64,000 bases of DNA from Planctomycetota bacterium (GTDB lineage Bacteria > Planctomycetota > Planctomycetia > Pirellulales > Pirellulaceae): positions 49,486 to 113,485 of the forward strand of contig VGZA01000013.1 in NCBI GenBank assembly GCA_016872775.1, read 5' to 3'. Shown here one piece after another: positions 8,939-18,820 of the stretch. The stretch's first letter is position 1. Every line of letters starts with the position of its first letter. The position numbers and the translations under genes were made by a program. The notes beneath the pieces were generated by a model. That model searched no databases, was not told the origin of the DNA, and was given only the letters and a program-made list of their open reading frames with translations.

Positions 8939-9727
8939 TCAGGCGGCGGGACGCAGGATCGAGTGGAATCTTCTTCGCTCGAACTCCGATAACCGCATTT
9001 CTTTGAAGCCTCGGACTGTCAGCGTTTCTACGTGCCCCACCTGCCGAAGTTCGACGACCCGGTCAAGAAATCTTCCAATCGCGTGGATCGACCGGCCTTT
9101 ACGTCGAGCAATCTGGGCGGCATCCAGGGTCAGGTGCATTTCTTCGGTTCGCGTGCTGATTTCTCGCAGCATTCGCAACGCCCTCCGCGTACCGTGGCTC
9201 CCGTCCCACCAGCGAAGGATGGGCAATCGCAGCGACGATGTCACGCCGACGAGGCCCGAGTAAACCAGCGTTGCGGACGGCGATGAAACTGCGTCGCCGC
9301 CGGCATGCCGGACAATGGCATCGACGCCGGCCGCCGCCAGCAGATCGAGATTTCCGCCGAATTCCGGCTGTCGGACGACCAGGGTCGAACAAGGAATGCC
9401 GACGCACTTGGCTCGCTCCATACGCCGTCGAAGCTCCCGCGAAAATCGCTCTCGCCCCGCTCCCGTGCCGATCCAGCTGCGATCACCAAGGATGGCAATT
9501 TCGTTGTCGGGGTGCGCCGAACGAATCAAACTCGACGCCGACGAAACGGCCGGATCAGCCACCGACCAGGTAGCCACGATCTGGCGCGTGCGGAATTGTT
9601 CGATCAGCCGGGCAACTACCTTGTCAAACTGGGATTCCAGTCCATGCCCCTGATGATCGAGCGAGAATTCCAGTTCGACCGTAACCGTCAGCAATCCCCC
9701 CGTTCTCCCTTTGCCCGTTTTACGCAT
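8939..9727 (-). CDS. polysaccharide-deacetylase-like (NodB fold) protein
   Basis: A 262-residue protein that reads like a divergent NodB-fold (carbohydrate esterase 4 type) domain: LLTVTVELEFSLDHQ at the N-terminus, IVATWSVADPAV, NEIAILGDRSWIG, and a C-terminal ILREISTRTEEMHLTLDA-like half. The metal-binding Asp-Asp and His triad of active deacetylases is not obvious (the first strand has E-L-E-F rather than D-D), so it may be inactive or act on something else. No signal peptide is visible. ATG 9727 has a strong GGGAGG site. Family assignment is moderate. Confidence 0.6.
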   Translation of the reverse strand: MRKTGKGRTGGLLTVTVELEFSLDHQGHGLESQFDKVVARLIEQFRTRQIVATWSVADPAVSSASSLIRSAHPDNEIAILGDRSWIGTGAGRERFSRELRRRMERAKCVGIPCSTLVVRQPEFGGNLDLLAAAGVDAIVRHAGGDAVSSPSATLVYSGLVGVTSSLRLPILRWWDGSHGTRRALRMLREISTRTEEMHLTLDAAQIARRKGRSIHAIGRFLDRVVELRQVGHVETLTVRGFKEMRLSEFERRRFHSILRPAA

Positions 9728-9893
9728 GTTGGTCCTCCCTTGACCTGCGAATTCCGCCCTCCGCGACTAAAATATCTATCGGTTCCCACCGGCCCGCAGA
9801 TTGTCCCGATCGGCCTCGGTCACGCTAACCCGAAATTCCGGCACGGCTTGCCAGGGACTGTCTGTAGCGACGGCAATCCGCGACGCCGATTCG

Positions 9894-9917
9894 GTCCTGT
9901 CGCGGAGGCGACAGGAC
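9894..9917. repeat. perfect 10-bp hairpin
   Basis: GTCCTGTCGC (9894-9903), loop GGAG, and the exact reverse complement GCGACAGGAC (9908-9917). No T-run follows, so it is more like a REP-type palindrome than a terminator. Confidence 0.6.
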
Positions 9918-10260
9918 TACACCAGCGGAAGTTGTGGGACGCTTTCATGCGACCTGAAAGGTCGTTGTTGTGCGTCTACAGCGAAGCGGACGAACCAGCC
10001 AACCAAGTCACGTTTCTGCCCCTCCGTTGACCTGCGAAACGGCCCGACATCGGTGCACCACCACATAAGCCGCCATTGAACCCGGCCGATGTAGTCACAG
10101 TGATGACGCAGCTGCAGAGTTGTCTGCCACCGCCAGCAATCAACCGAAATGCTAACTCGCAGAGGTTTGTCCAACCTCGGGCAGTTTGATCCGCAACGAA
10201 ATACGGGCGGTCGATTTAACCCTCGGCAGATTTTTGCCAGCAGGGGATGTGACTGTATCT

Positions 10261-10352
10261 TTTGGCCGAAGGCCTTTCCTCACCGTAGCCTGGGGCAACG
10301 CCGGGCAACGCACCGGGAATAGAATGCAGACACCGCAGTTTGGCCGAAGGCC
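10261..10352. repeat. pair of TTTGGCCGAAGGCC direct repeats
   Basis: Identical 14-base copies at 10261-10274 and 10339-10352, each containing the small palindrome GGCCGAAGGCC, 78 bases apart. Confidence 0.6.
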
Positions 10353-10732
10353 ATATTCACCCAAAACCCCAAGGTTTACCTCACGAAACGATTGATCCAT
10401 GCTCCAATCCCTGACGAGGCTTTACCCATTTGGTTTTCAGCACAAAGGCCCACCAACGATGCGCGCGGGGACAGGGCCTGGAAAGGCACCCATCCCCGGG
10501 AGTTGGCCAGCGTCGGTCCCCGTGACTTTTATCGGCCAGTGCTGAATGGCGTTATTCGGTCTGTGCCCATAAAATCCTGCGAGGGGTTACTCTCGTGCGG
10601 GTTCGCCGCCGTCGAAAATCAGTGCGACCCACCACGATTCGTGTCGTTACTCGTTTCCCGAAAAATCGTTTGCGTGCAATAATAAGCAGCGACTAAGGGT
10701 TCCACGTAGGCAGATGCATTGGGAGACCTGAG

Positions 10733-12751
10733 TTGACCAGATCGTCAGATGAACCGGTGAAATCACGTGCGACCGACGAGTTGACGGGCCACTCGGACCC
10801 AGCGGCAGGCAGCGACGATCGGCAAATGGACGACGATTGGGAAGATCTCGAGATCAATCCCACCTGGCGTTCCCGCGCCGTCATGCAGGCGATGGGTGGC
10901 TGGTTCTTGTCGATGATCACTCACGCGGCGGCGATCGTGGTGCTGGCGCTGGTCGTCAATCCGGAACCGATCCGCGTGGTACTGCGGGAACTGGTTGCCG
11001 ACCCGCTTCCCGAACGCGACGAAGATATCCTCAAAATCGACCTGGATGACCAACTCCTGCCGTCGCAGGAACTCGCCGAAGCTGCGTCCGCGGCCGTGGA
11101 GGGCGACGTCGGCCCAGCCAACTCCGCAGTGGTCGGTGGTCCGGCGGGAATCGGCGGGGTTTCCGCTCCGCGCATGGACGCCGCGGTGCTCGACCAGCTT
11201 GCCGACGAGGGCCTCTCCGTGGACAGCCCGACATTCGACGTTCTCCCCGGTCGCAGGTTGATCGTCGCCGTCCCCGACTCGGCGCTGGGCGACCCCCGCG
11301 CGATCGTCAAAGACTACCAACAGGCGATGGATTTGATCACGCAGGAAATTCTCAACATGCTCTACCAGAGCAAAGTCCTGGTGATCTGGTGCTTCGATCA
11401 ATCCGAGAGCATGAAGGATGATCAACAGGAGATCCGCCAGCGCATCGATCGCGTTTACGTCGAATTGGGCATTGAGGACGGCACGCGCGGCGACGCCTTG
11501 GATACGGCGGTCACCAGCTTCGGCCAATCGTTTGCCGTTCATACCCGGCGGCCGACGCACAGCCCTCGCGAAATTCGTCAAGCGATCGACGCGGTTCCTG
11601 TCGACCCGACCGGCAAGGAGATGATGTGCGATGCGGTGGGACTTTCGATTGCCCAGTTCCGTGATTCCGCTCGCCGCACCGACCGCCAGATGGCACTGAT
11701 CCTGGTGACGGATGAAAGCGGGGATCCGGAGTCGAACCAGTCCCGGCTGGAAGCGGCGATTTCCGAGGCGAAAGCCGCCCGATGCCGTATCTACGTGCTG
11801 GGCCGGGAAGCCGTCTTTGGATACCCCTACGCGCACATGCGATGGCTGCACCCCCAGACCGCTGTCACCCACTGGCTGCAAATCGACCGTGGTCCGGAAA
11901 CCGCGACGGCCGAACAGCTGCAAACCGACGGGTTCCACCGTCGCTACGACGCCCATCCCAGCGGATTTGGCTCGTACGAACAGACCCGTCTTGCCCGACA
12001 AACCGGCGGGATCTTCTTTATGCTTCCCAGCCTGGAAGTGAATTTGATCGGTGGGGAAAAGCGGCATTATGAACTCGATCAAATGCGTCCCTACCTTCCC
12101 GACCTGCGGGCGCGGGACGAGGTCATGCGCGATATCGCGAAGTCGCCGCTCCGCGCGGGCCTCACCCGCGTCATTTATGACCTGAACCCTTACGTACCGG
12201 AGGTCGCCAAGATCATTGAAATGCGGGTCGCTTTCGCACCCCAGCCTGACAATTTTGTGCAGCAGGCGCGGCTGGAAATGGCGAAAGCGATTACCTACCT
12301 CGCCTACCTTGGCAACGTGGAAGAGGGGCTGAAGAAAATGGCGCCGGATCGACGCCGTGAGATCGCGCGTCGCTGGGAAGCCAACTACGACCTTTTCACC
12401 GCCCAGGTCATCGCCTATCAGGCCCGCATGTTCGAGTACGGCGCCTACCTGGAGTGGTTCCTGAACCATCCCAAACAGGTTCCGCTGACGAAGCCACCCA
12501 ATCTGTTCCTCTCCCACTGGCAGGTCCGTACGCGGTCCGAGATTCTGGTGCCGGAGAAGAGCCGACCCTATATCGAACGGGCGACGGAATTGTTCCAGGC
12601 GGTCATTCGCGATCACCCTGGAACGCCGTGGGCCGCGCGGGCTGAGATTGAACTGGCACGTGGATTTGGTGTAGAACTGGTGGAGGTTTACGATGCGCCT
12701 CGCCCGCCCTTGCCGCCCGGTGTCGTTCCGATTCCGATTCCCAACTTGTAA
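10733..12751 (+). CDS. membrane-anchored von Willebrand factor A domain protein
   Basis: A 672-residue protein: an acidic N-terminus (about 50 residues, cytoplasmic), one transmembrane helix (FLSMITHAAAIVVLALVV, about residues 57-75), an acidic/Ala-rich linker, then a VWA domain. The VWA starts near residue 215 and its metal-site motif is VIWCFDQSESM (D-Q-S-E-S, about 220-226), with the later LILVTDESGD aspartate. The last 250 residues are helical and unassigned. Such proteins display a ligand-binding domain outside the membrane. The TTG at 10733 is preceded by GGGAGA. The next gene starts within 12 bases, so the two probably form an operon. Confidence 0.85.
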   Translation: MTRSSDEPVKSRATDELTGHSDPAAGSDDRQMDDDWEDLEINPTWRSRAVMQAMGGWFLSMITHAAAIVVLALVVNPEPIRVVLRELVADPLPERDEDILKIDLDDQLLPSQELAEAASAAVEGDVGPANSAVVGGPAGIGGVSAPRMDAAVLDQLADEGLSVDSPTFDVLPGRRLIVAVPDSALGDPRAIVKDYQQAMDLITQEILNMLYQSKVLVIWCFDQSESMKDDQQEIRQRIDRVYVELGIEDGTRGDALDTAVTSFGQSFAVHTRRPTHSPREIRQAIDAVPVDPTGKEMMCDAVGLSIAQFRDSARRTDRQMALILVTDESGDPESNQSRLEAAISEAKAARCRIYVLGREAVFGYPYAHMRWLHPQTAVTHWLQIDRGPETATAEQLQTDGFHRRYDAHPSGFGSYEQTRLARQTGGIFFMLPSLEVNLIGGEKRHYELDQMRPYLPDLRARDEVMRDIAKSPLRAGLTRVIYDLNPYVPEVAKIIEMRVAFAPQPDNFVQQARLEMAKAITYLAYLGNVEEGLKKMAPDRRREIARRWEANYDLFTAQVIAYQARMFEYGAYLEWFLNHPKQVPLTKPPNLFLSHWQVRTRSEILVPEKSRPYIERATELFQAVIRDHPGTPWAARAEIELARGFGVELVEVYDAPRPPLPPGVVPIPIPNL

Positions 12752-12763
12752 ATGGAGTTTGAA

Positions 12764-13819
12764 ATGGGCCTGATTCAATCCCGTCGGGATTGCCTGCGTG
12801 CCGGCCTTGCTTTAGCCAGCGGTGGCTGGATCGCGGGTGCCGGGAATCGCATCGCGCGGGGAGGGAGACGGGATCCCAATTGGGAAATCGCGATTGACCG
12901 CGGACTGAAGTGGGTGGCGCGTACCCAGTCGCAACTGGGGCACTGGACCGCGCAAAACTACCCCACCGCGATGACCGCCCTGGCCGGCACCGCGCTCACC
13001 TGCTCCGGCTCGACCACCACCCAGGGTCCATTCGCCAAGAACATTCGCAAGTCGGTCGACTATCTAATGACCAAGGTGCGCGGTAACGGCCTGATCGGTG
13101 ATCCGGGCTCGGATCACCAATATACCTACGGCCACGGCTTTTCCATGTTGTTCCTTTCGCAGGTGCTTGGTGAAGAGGAGGACGAGGATCGTCGCAAAGA
13201 ACTGGTGGAGGTGCTGACCAAAGCCGTGGAATTCAGCGCTCGCGCCCAGACCGCCTCGGGTGGCTGGGGCTACATGAGCGCGAAAGATGGAAACAACTTT
13301 GATGAAGGCTCCACTACCATCACACAGGTTCAAGGACTGCGCGGCTGCCGTAACGCTGGAATTCCGGTACCGTCGGAGATCATTGAAAAGGCGAAGGAGT
13401 ATATCTACTCCTGCAAGAACTCGGATGGCGGAATCTCGTACAGCTCCCGCAATCGAGGAACGTCGCGGCCCGCAATTACTGCCGCGGCTCTGGCGGCCCT
13501 TTACAACGCCGGAGACCATGACAGCAAGCATGTGCCCGACATGCTGAAATACTCGCGGCAGTCGTTGCACAACATCACCGACCAGGCCGCCGCCTTCGGA
13601 CATTGGCATTACACCTACCTGTATTACTCGCAAGTCATCTATCGCCAGGGGCCGTCCGAATGGGAGCCCTTTCGCGACAAGCTTTACAGCAGAATCGTCA
13701 GCGAACAGAAACCGGACGGGAACTGGGGTGAACAACAGATCGGCCCGATCTATATCGCCTCCTGCAACTTGATCATGTTGCAGCTCGACAAGGGCTTCCT
13801 GCCGATCTATCAGCGCTGA
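12764..13819 (+). CDS. prenyltransferase/squalene-oxidase-repeat protein, Tat-exported
   Basis: A 351-residue protein with a twin-arginine leader (SRRDCLRAGLALASGG, residues 5-20) followed by an alpha/alpha-barrel with repeats of the terpenoid-cyclase/prenyltransferase type: Q-L-G-H-W, GGWGYMS, DGGISYSS and PDGNWGEQ. In planctomycetes such secreted proteins are frequent; they lack the DxDD or CaaX catalytic residues, so a binding role rather than cyclisation is more likely. I start at ATG 12764 (GGAG 7 bases upstream); the ATG at 12752, immediately after the VWA stop codon, would add 4 residues. It almost touches the VWA gene, suggesting joint function outside the membrane. Confidence 0.85.
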   Translation: MGLIQSRRDCLRAGLALASGGWIAGAGNRIARGGRRDPNWEIAIDRGLKWVARTQSQLGHWTAQNYPTAMTALAGTALTCSGSTTTQGPFAKNIRKSVDYLMTKVRGNGLIGDPGSDHQYTYGHGFSMLFLSQVLGEEEDEDRRKELVEVLTKAVEFSARAQTASGGWGYMSAKDGNNFDEGSTTITQVQGLRGCRNAGIPVPSEIIEKAKEYIYSCKNSDGGISYSSRNRGTSRPAITAAALAALYNAGDHDSKHVPDMLKYSRQSLHNITDQAAAFGHWHYTYLYYSQVIYRQGPSEWEPFRDKLYSRIVSEQKPDGNWGEQQIGPIYIASCNLIMLQLDKGFLPIYQR

Positions 13820-13929
13820 TCGGCGCTATCGAAGCCCGACATTCCAGGCATGTCCCGCATCCAACCCGTTTCTCGGACTCCCCAAACACAAGTTTCTGTC
13901 GGCACGACACCGAACGGCTAGCGCGATTA

Positions 13930-16362
13930 TCACCGAGGGACCAACTGTTGCACGCGCGTGGTTTGCTGACGAATTTCGTCGCGATCCAGCGACAGCCAAT
14001 GGTATTGGCCTGCGTTCCAGTCGGCCATCTGGTCCGAATAGTGGGCATCCCCGACGTTTCCTGATTGACTTTGGCCGTCGATGGCCAGCAGCCTGGGCGT
14101 CGCGAGATCCGCGATCATGCGGTAGCCGGCACCGGTTGTTGCCAGCCAATCCGGTCCGCTGCCGGTATTGCACACGGTGAGCATATCGCCTCGTACCGGC
14201 CCTCCGCCGTGATTCAACAGCGTGCCCAGGTCGCCGCGCATTGCGAGCCAATGGACAAGCGGACATCGATGGAGCCGCCCCCAGGCCGGCAGCTCAACGC
14301 CGAAGCGGTCGTGCAGGTAATTCACGGCCCGCGCAAAGGCGGCTCGAATGGCCGGCACCCTCGTCCCTTCGGGAAACCATTGGTGGGGATCGGCCGCCAG
14401 CAGGCGTCCCGCGACGACGTCGACCTGGCGGGCAAGCAACTCCGCCGCGGCGCCGGAGAAATGGACTTCGGTGGCCGCCTGCGTCCAGTACGTAAAGAAC
14501 ACGTTGAACAAGGCAGGCCCGGGATGATCCGCTTCCACGCGGCCGTCCCAGTCCCGCAGAATCGCCAACGCCGCCCGCTCGCGAGAATCGCTGGCACCGT
14601 CCAGCACCGCCAACAAAGGCTCACGGCACGCGATCCAGCGGAGTGTCAGCGAGTCGTACTGCATATCACGGCAGTCGGCGATGGTGAATCGATCGGCCGG
14701 GTTGCGCGCCGCACGCTGCAGGCGTTCTTCGATCATGCCGCGAATTCTCTCCGCCCGGTAGCCGCTGATCCAGGTGCCGAATAGCGGGTAAGGGTAGTCG
14801 TTCGCGGCCAGTCGATTGTTGGCGCTCGCATACCATCCCCGTGGATGGTTCACGGAATGCGGCAACATTTCAAACGGAAGTAACCCTTGCCATTGCTGTC
14901 CTGGGTCCCAACCGGCGCGGTAACCACGTTCCGACGTTGCCCTCAACGGAATCCGTCCCGCGCACTGAACGGCGATATTTCCGTCGACATCCGCGATCAC
15001 AAGGTTAAACGTCGGCACGTGCCACGGTCGCAACGCCTCGCGAAACTGCGCGACACTCCCCGCCCGGTCCATCTGCAGCTGGGCTGTCAGCCAGCCACCG
15101 TGATGGGCGCCGAGCCACTTCAGTGCGACGGGTCCGGTTCGGTCTCCCGGAGGCGGCAGGATTTCGTCGACAATCGGCCCGTTGCGCGAAAATCGCACGT
15201 CGCGCACCACCGCCGCTTCACCGCGAACGTCGATCGTCTCGCGAATCACACGCGCTGGCTCCCAGGTCCCGGCATACTCAAAACAGCCAAGGTGATTCGG
15301 ATCCTCGTGTTCCTGGTAAAGGTCACGCTGGGAACAAATGTTGTTCGTGGCACCCCAGGCAACGCGACGGTTCCGGCCGAACAGCACGGCCGGCATGCCA
15401 ACGTACGCGATTCCAGCGACGTCGAATTCCCCGCCACAAAGATGAACCTCGTACCAGCAGGATACTGCCTCGAGCGCGATATGCGGGTCACTCGCGAGCA
15501 GCGGCAAGCCCGCTTGGCAATGCCGCCCCCCGATCACCCAGTTGTTGCTCCCGCTGCCGTCGGGATCTCCCACCGCCTGTCCGACAGTTTCGAAAGGCAG
15601 CGGCGGGTGGCCTTCGCCCCATCGCGGGCCCTGGAAACGCCGCTTCAACTCCTGGTACGCATCCGCAGGTACTACCGCTTCGTCATCCGCTTCGCCGACC
15701 AGAAATTCCTGATACAGCATTCCGTCGCCCAGCACGCGTCGCGCCAGTTCCGGCATGACGATCACCGGGAACCGGCCGGTCAGGTACCAGCGAAATTCAT
15801 TTTCGATCGCCAGGCAATCGACGGGCTCCCAAGGCCTTGGCGAATAATCGAGCAGTGCGAACTCGATCGGAAGTTGCTCCGGGGGACAACTTCCAAGCCA
15901 GGCATTCACGCCCTGGGAAAAAGCCGTCAAGAGTTCCTGCGTCTCCGGCGGCAGGGTGGACCATTCGGCGCGGGCGATCCGATTCAGGCCGACGATCCGA
16001 GCAACCAGGTCCAGATTCAGCCCATCTCTGCCGAGAACCTCCGACAACTGGCCCCAGCCTTTGCGGCGAAGGTAATCGAGTTGAAAAAAGCGGTCCTGGG
16101 CCATCGCAAAGCCGAAGCCGAACCACAGTTCGGAACTGTTCGCGGCGAAGATATGGGGAATCCCACGCCGATCCCGCTCGATCGATACGCTGTTGCGGAC
16201 CGAAGCCGCAACGCTGCCGATGCCGGTCGAACAGCGGATGCGCGTTTCCTCGCGCCAGCGCGCCATGAACAGCTCGAGCGACCACCGTTCGGCCGCGCAC
16301 ACGGACTGCACCGATTCACCACCACCGAGCCGGCGGAGTACGTCCTTGTTCAGTCCCATCAT
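13930..16362 (-). CDS. penicillin acylase family Ntn hydrolase
   Basis: An 810-residue member of the penicillin-acylase (S45) family, normally cut autocatalytically into alpha and beta chains whose new N-terminal Ser is the nucleophile. Here that Ser is in GSGSNNWVIGG at about residue 272, after about 270 residues of alpha chain, whose start (ERDRRGIPHIFA, then GFGFAMAQDRFFQLDYLRR) is typical. Family members hydrolyse amide bonds of beta-lactams, acyl-homoserine lactones or related N-acyl compounds; the substrate here is unknown. No clear signal peptide is seen although family members are usually periplasmic. ATG 16362 is chosen for the AGGAGG site; the frame also opens at 16386. Confidence 0.9.
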   Translation of the reverse strand: MMGLNKDVLRRLGGGESVQSVCAAERWSLELFMARWREETRIRCSTGIGSVAASVRNSVSIERDRRGIPHIFAANSSELWFGFGFAMAQDRFFQLDYLRRKGWGQLSEVLGRDGLNLDLVARIVGLNRIARAEWSTLPPETQELLTAFSQGVNAWLGSCPPEQLPIEFALLDYSPRPWEPVDCLAIENEFRWYLTGRFPVIVMPELARRVLGDGMLYQEFLVGEADDEAVVPADAYQELKRRFQGPRWGEGHPPLPFETVGQAVGDPDGSGSNNWVIGGRHCQAGLPLLASDPHIALEAVSCWYEVHLCGGEFDVAGIAYVGMPAVLFGRNRRVAWGATNNICSQRDLYQEHEDPNHLGCFEYAGTWEPARVIRETIDVRGEAAVVRDVRFSRNGPIVDEILPPPGDRTGPVALKWLGAHHGGWLTAQLQMDRAGSVAQFREALRPWHVPTFNLVIADVDGNIAVQCAGRIPLRATSERGYRAGWDPGQQWQGLLPFEMLPHSVNHPRGWYASANNRLAANDYPYPLFGTWISGYRAERIRGMIEERLQRAARNPADRFTIADCRDMQYDSLTLRWIACREPLLAVLDGASDSRERAALAILRDWDGRVEADHPGPALFNVFFTYWTQAATEVHFSGAAAELLARQVDVVAGRLLAADPHQWFPEGTRVPAIRAAFARAVNYLHDRFGVELPAWGRLHRCPLVHWLAMRGDLGTLLNHGGGPVRGDMLTVCNTGSGPDWLATTGAGYRMIADLATPRLLAIDGQSQSGNVGDAHYSDQMADWNAGQYHWLSLDRDEIRQQTTRVQQLVPR

Positions 16363-16642
16363 GATCGGCAGCCTCCTGGGTTCCACAGGATAAGAGAGCG
16401 GGTAAGCAGGGTAACGGCAAGAGCTACAGTATCGACGGTCGCGAGCCCCGGTTCAATCCTGCGCCGCCGCACCGGCGACCCCCGCAAAGCCTGCACCAGA
16501 ATCCGGCGGCAAAATGCAGGTCGTCGAGATAGTACGCGCCGCGATCGCAGCCGCGTACAATACCCGCATTGCCCGAGTCCAACCGCCGTTCGAAGAATCG
16601 TTTCGCTGCGCATCCCACCGTTTCCCTCCAGGAGTTCATAAA

Positions 16643-17635
16643 ATGACCACGCGCGAGCCATTCCGTTGTGCCGAATGTGAATCCTCGGTCGATCGACGCG
16701 ACTTTCTTAAACTCGCCGCTGGCGTCGGACTCGCCGCAACGGCTGGATTGTCCCCGGGCTTCGCCACCTCGACACGCGCCGCGCCAACCCCCGCAAGTGC
16801 CGCCGAGACGGCGGTCGGCAGGTTCTACGCCAGCCTTACGGAAGCCCAACGGCAAATGATCTGTTTCCCGTTCGGCCATGAACTGCGTTCGCGAATCAGC
16901 GCCAACTGGCATGTCACCAAGCCGAAGATTGAGAGCGATTTCTACAGCAAAGAGCAGCAGGCGCTGATCGACGCGATCGTTCGCGGGATCACGAGCGAAG
17001 ATGGTTACCAGCGCATTAAGAAGCAGACGGAGTACGACGACGGTGGTATTGGCGCCTACAGCGTTGCCGTGTTCGGAACGCCGGGAAGCGGCAAGTTTGA
17101 ATGGGAGATGACAGGCCGCCACCTGACGATGCGCGCCGACGGCAACAGCGTCGAGGGCACAGCTTTTGGCGGACCGATCATTTACGGACACGGCCACGAA
17201 GAACCGAAAGCCAACCTGTTCCATTACCAGACGCGGCAAGCCAACGAGGTCTTCAAGGCACTCGATGCCAAACAGACGGAACGCGCCTTGATCTCCAAGG
17301 CCCCCGCGGAGGCCGCGGTCCAACTGCAGGGCGAGAAAGGACAGTTTCCCGGTATCTGTGTCGGGGAGCTATCGACCGATCAGAAGCAACTTGTCGAACG
17401 CACGTTGAAAGTGCTGCTGGCGCCGTATCGGCAAGAGGACGTCGACGAAGTGATGGAGATTGTGCAAGCCGGGGATGGATTGGATCGACTGCATATGGCG
17501 TTTTACCAGCAGGAAGATCTCGACGACGACAAGATCTGGGACATCTGGCGCGTTGAAGGGCCGTCGATGGTCTGGCATTTCCGCGGCGCGCCGCACGTCC
17601 ATGCCTATATCAATATCGGGTTGAAAAAAGTCTGA
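16643..17635 (+). CDS. DUF3500 domain-containing protein, Tat-exported
   Basis: A 330-residue protein. VDRRDFLKLAAGVGLAA (about residues 16-32) is a textbook twin-arginine signal. The mature part contains the DUF3500 text AGRFYASLTEAQR-like start, FPFGHELRSRISANWHV, GRHLTMRADGNSVEG, and the C-terminal MVWHFRGAPHVHAYINIG. The domain's function is unknown; the conserved His-rich end looks like a metal site, which is inference. ATG 16643 has CAGGAG just upstream; earlier in-frame codons reach 16514 but read as noncoding. It is followed by a palindrome (17753-17771) and a separate secreted gene. Confidence 0.85.
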   Translation: MTTREPFRCAECESSVDRRDFLKLAAGVGLAATAGLSPGFATSTRAAPTPASAAETAVGRFYASLTEAQRQMICFPFGHELRSRISANWHVTKPKIESDFYSKEQQALIDAIVRGITSEDGYQRIKKQTEYDDGGIGAYSVAVFGTPGSGKFEWEMTGRHLTMRADGNSVEGTAFGGPIIYGHGHEEPKANLFHYQTRQANEVFKALDAKQTERALISKAPAEAAVQLQGEKGQFPGICVGELSTDQKQLVERTLKVLLAPYRQEDVDEVMEIVQAGDGLDRLHMAFYQQEDLDDDKIWDIWRVEGPSMVWHFRGAPHVHAYINIGLKKV

Positions 17636-17752
17636 AAAGCGCGGTGGACGGCGTCGCTTCGAGGCCCCATGCCGCGGCATTCGATTCAGCTTGCCAGGCT
17701 TCCCCAAATTTCATTTCACGGCGAACCGGCATTCGGCCGAATTATCTCTAGG

Positions 17753-17771
17753 ACCGGCAGACTCTGCCGGT
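17753..17771. repeat. perfect 8-bp hairpin in intergenic DNA
   Basis: ACCGGCAG, loop ACT, CTGCCGGT. No T-run; it could act as a transcription attenuator or be a REP element between the DUF3500 gene and the next one. Confidence 0.5.
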
Positions 17772-17839
17772 TCGGGATTGGCGGCTGTATCTGCCGCCGG
17801 CTTCGTCGTGCGACCGCCGACTCTCGCGCTGGGGGGACT

Positions 17840-18820
17840 ATGCGCAAAAACGGTGATCATTGCCCCGTGGGTCAGGGCCCCTTGTCCAGGCACTCCGTTT
17901 CCAGTAATTCCCTTTCGATTCCACGGCCCGATTCCTACCGACGATTCTCGCTGTACCTGGTCTTGGCCGCGACGAGCTGCCTGGCATGTGCGCGCACCGG
18001 TTGCGCTTCCGAAGTTCCCACGACCAATAAGGAATTGCGGGAAAACGCGATCCAGAGTATTCCGTTCGATCGGCTGACCGCCGAGTCGAAGTCCCGCATC
18101 CTGAGTGTCGTCAATCGCCCCACGATCCACCGCCGACTTCCGGCGCAGGATGTCGAATGTCATCCCGACGTGCACATTTTCCTGCTGCGACATCCGGAGG
18201 TCGTCGTCAATATGTGGCAGATCATGGGTGCCACAAGTATGAAACTGATGCGGATCGGTCCCTACAGTTTTGACAGCACCGACGGCGCCGGAACCGATGC
18301 CCGCGTGGAACTGGTGTACGGGACACCGGAGGTTCACGTGCTGTACGGAGAAGGGCGTTACGAAGGACCGCTGCTCAAGCGTGCGACGACGGGGCGTTGC
18401 GTGATGCTATTGCGCAGCGAGTACGCCGCGGACGACACACGTCGAACCCGCATCGGCAGTTCGCTCGATGTCTTCATGCAGCTGGACAATGTGGGGGCGG
18501 AAATTGTCGCCAAGACGCTGCAGCCACTGTTCGGTAAGACTGCCGATCACAACTTCGCGGAGACGGCGAAGTTTGTCGGACGAGTCTCGGAGGCGATCGA
18601 AAGTAACGGGGAGGGTGTCGAACGGCTGGCGAGCCGCCTAACGAATGTGCAGCCGGAAGTGCGCGACCAGTTCGCACGGCTGGCTCAGCGCGTGCATGCT
18701 CAAACCGCGGCCCGCATGGTACGGGCCGAAGTCGACGTCGACGACGGAAGTTCTACGAACGTCCGAGCGAATGCCGCGTCGCGTTTGGGCCGCCGGGCTG
18801 TCGTCGAGCCCTTGCGATAA
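17840..18820 (+). CDS. secreted protein of unknown function
   Basis: A 326-residue protein with a long N-region and a hydrophobic signal (RRFSLYLVLAATSCLACA, about residues 33-50). No named domain is recognised. Notable text: HPDVHIFLLRHPEVVVNMWQIMGATSMKLMRIG, a YGTPEVHVLYGEGRYEGPLLKR segment and a C-terminal helical part. It resembles secreted proteins found only in planctomycetes. ATG 17840 has GGGGGGA immediately upstream; a longer form from 17669 would read through a palindrome. Its TAA shares the last A with the ATG of the inositol-monophosphatase gene (taATG), indicating tight coupling. Confidence 0.72.
   Translation: MRKNGDHCPVGQGPLSRHSVSSNSLSIPRPDSYRRFSLYLVLAATSCLACARTGCASEVPTTNKELRENAIQSIPFDRLTAESKSRILSVVNRPTIHRRLPAQDVECHPDVHIFLLRHPEVVVNMWQIMGATSMKLMRIGPYSFDSTDGAGTDARVELVYGTPEVHVLYGEGRYEGPLLKRATTGRCVMLLRSEYAADDTRRTRIGSSLDVFMQLDNVGAEIVAKTLQPLFGKTADHNFAETAKFVGRVSEAIESNGEGVERLASRLTNVQPEVRDQFARLAQRVHAQTAARMVRAEVDVDDGSSTNVRANAASRLGRRAVVEPLR

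Larger units (their letters stand above)
9728..10732. other. 1-kb noncoding region with small palindromes
   Basis: No convincing gene on either strand: open frames are short, lack ribosome sites and have no recognisable motifs. The stretch holds a perfect hairpin (9894-9917), two 14-base copies of TTTGGCCGAAGGCC (10261-10274 and 10339-10352), and a phrase around 10280-10310 (CCTGGGGCAACGCC) of the kind repeated between genes in planctomycete genomes. It must also contain the promoters of the genes at 9727 (minus) and 10733 (plus), which I could not locate. Confidence 0.6.

Noticed and set aside
9305..10030. 241-residue open frame on the plus strand
   Set aside because: Antisense to the NodB-like gene in its first half and noncoding after it; no motif.
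10763..12778. 671-residue open frame on the minus strand
   Set aside because: Antisense to the VWA gene; codon composition is a mirror of the real gene in GC-rich DNA.
14887..16641. 584-residue open frame on the plus strand
   Set aside because: Antisense to the penicillin-acylase-type gene; no family resemblance.
17669..17839. Longer start of the secreted unknown at 17840
   Set aside because: The added text crosses a palindrome and has no signal peptide at its front; ATG 17840 has a G-rich ribosome site.
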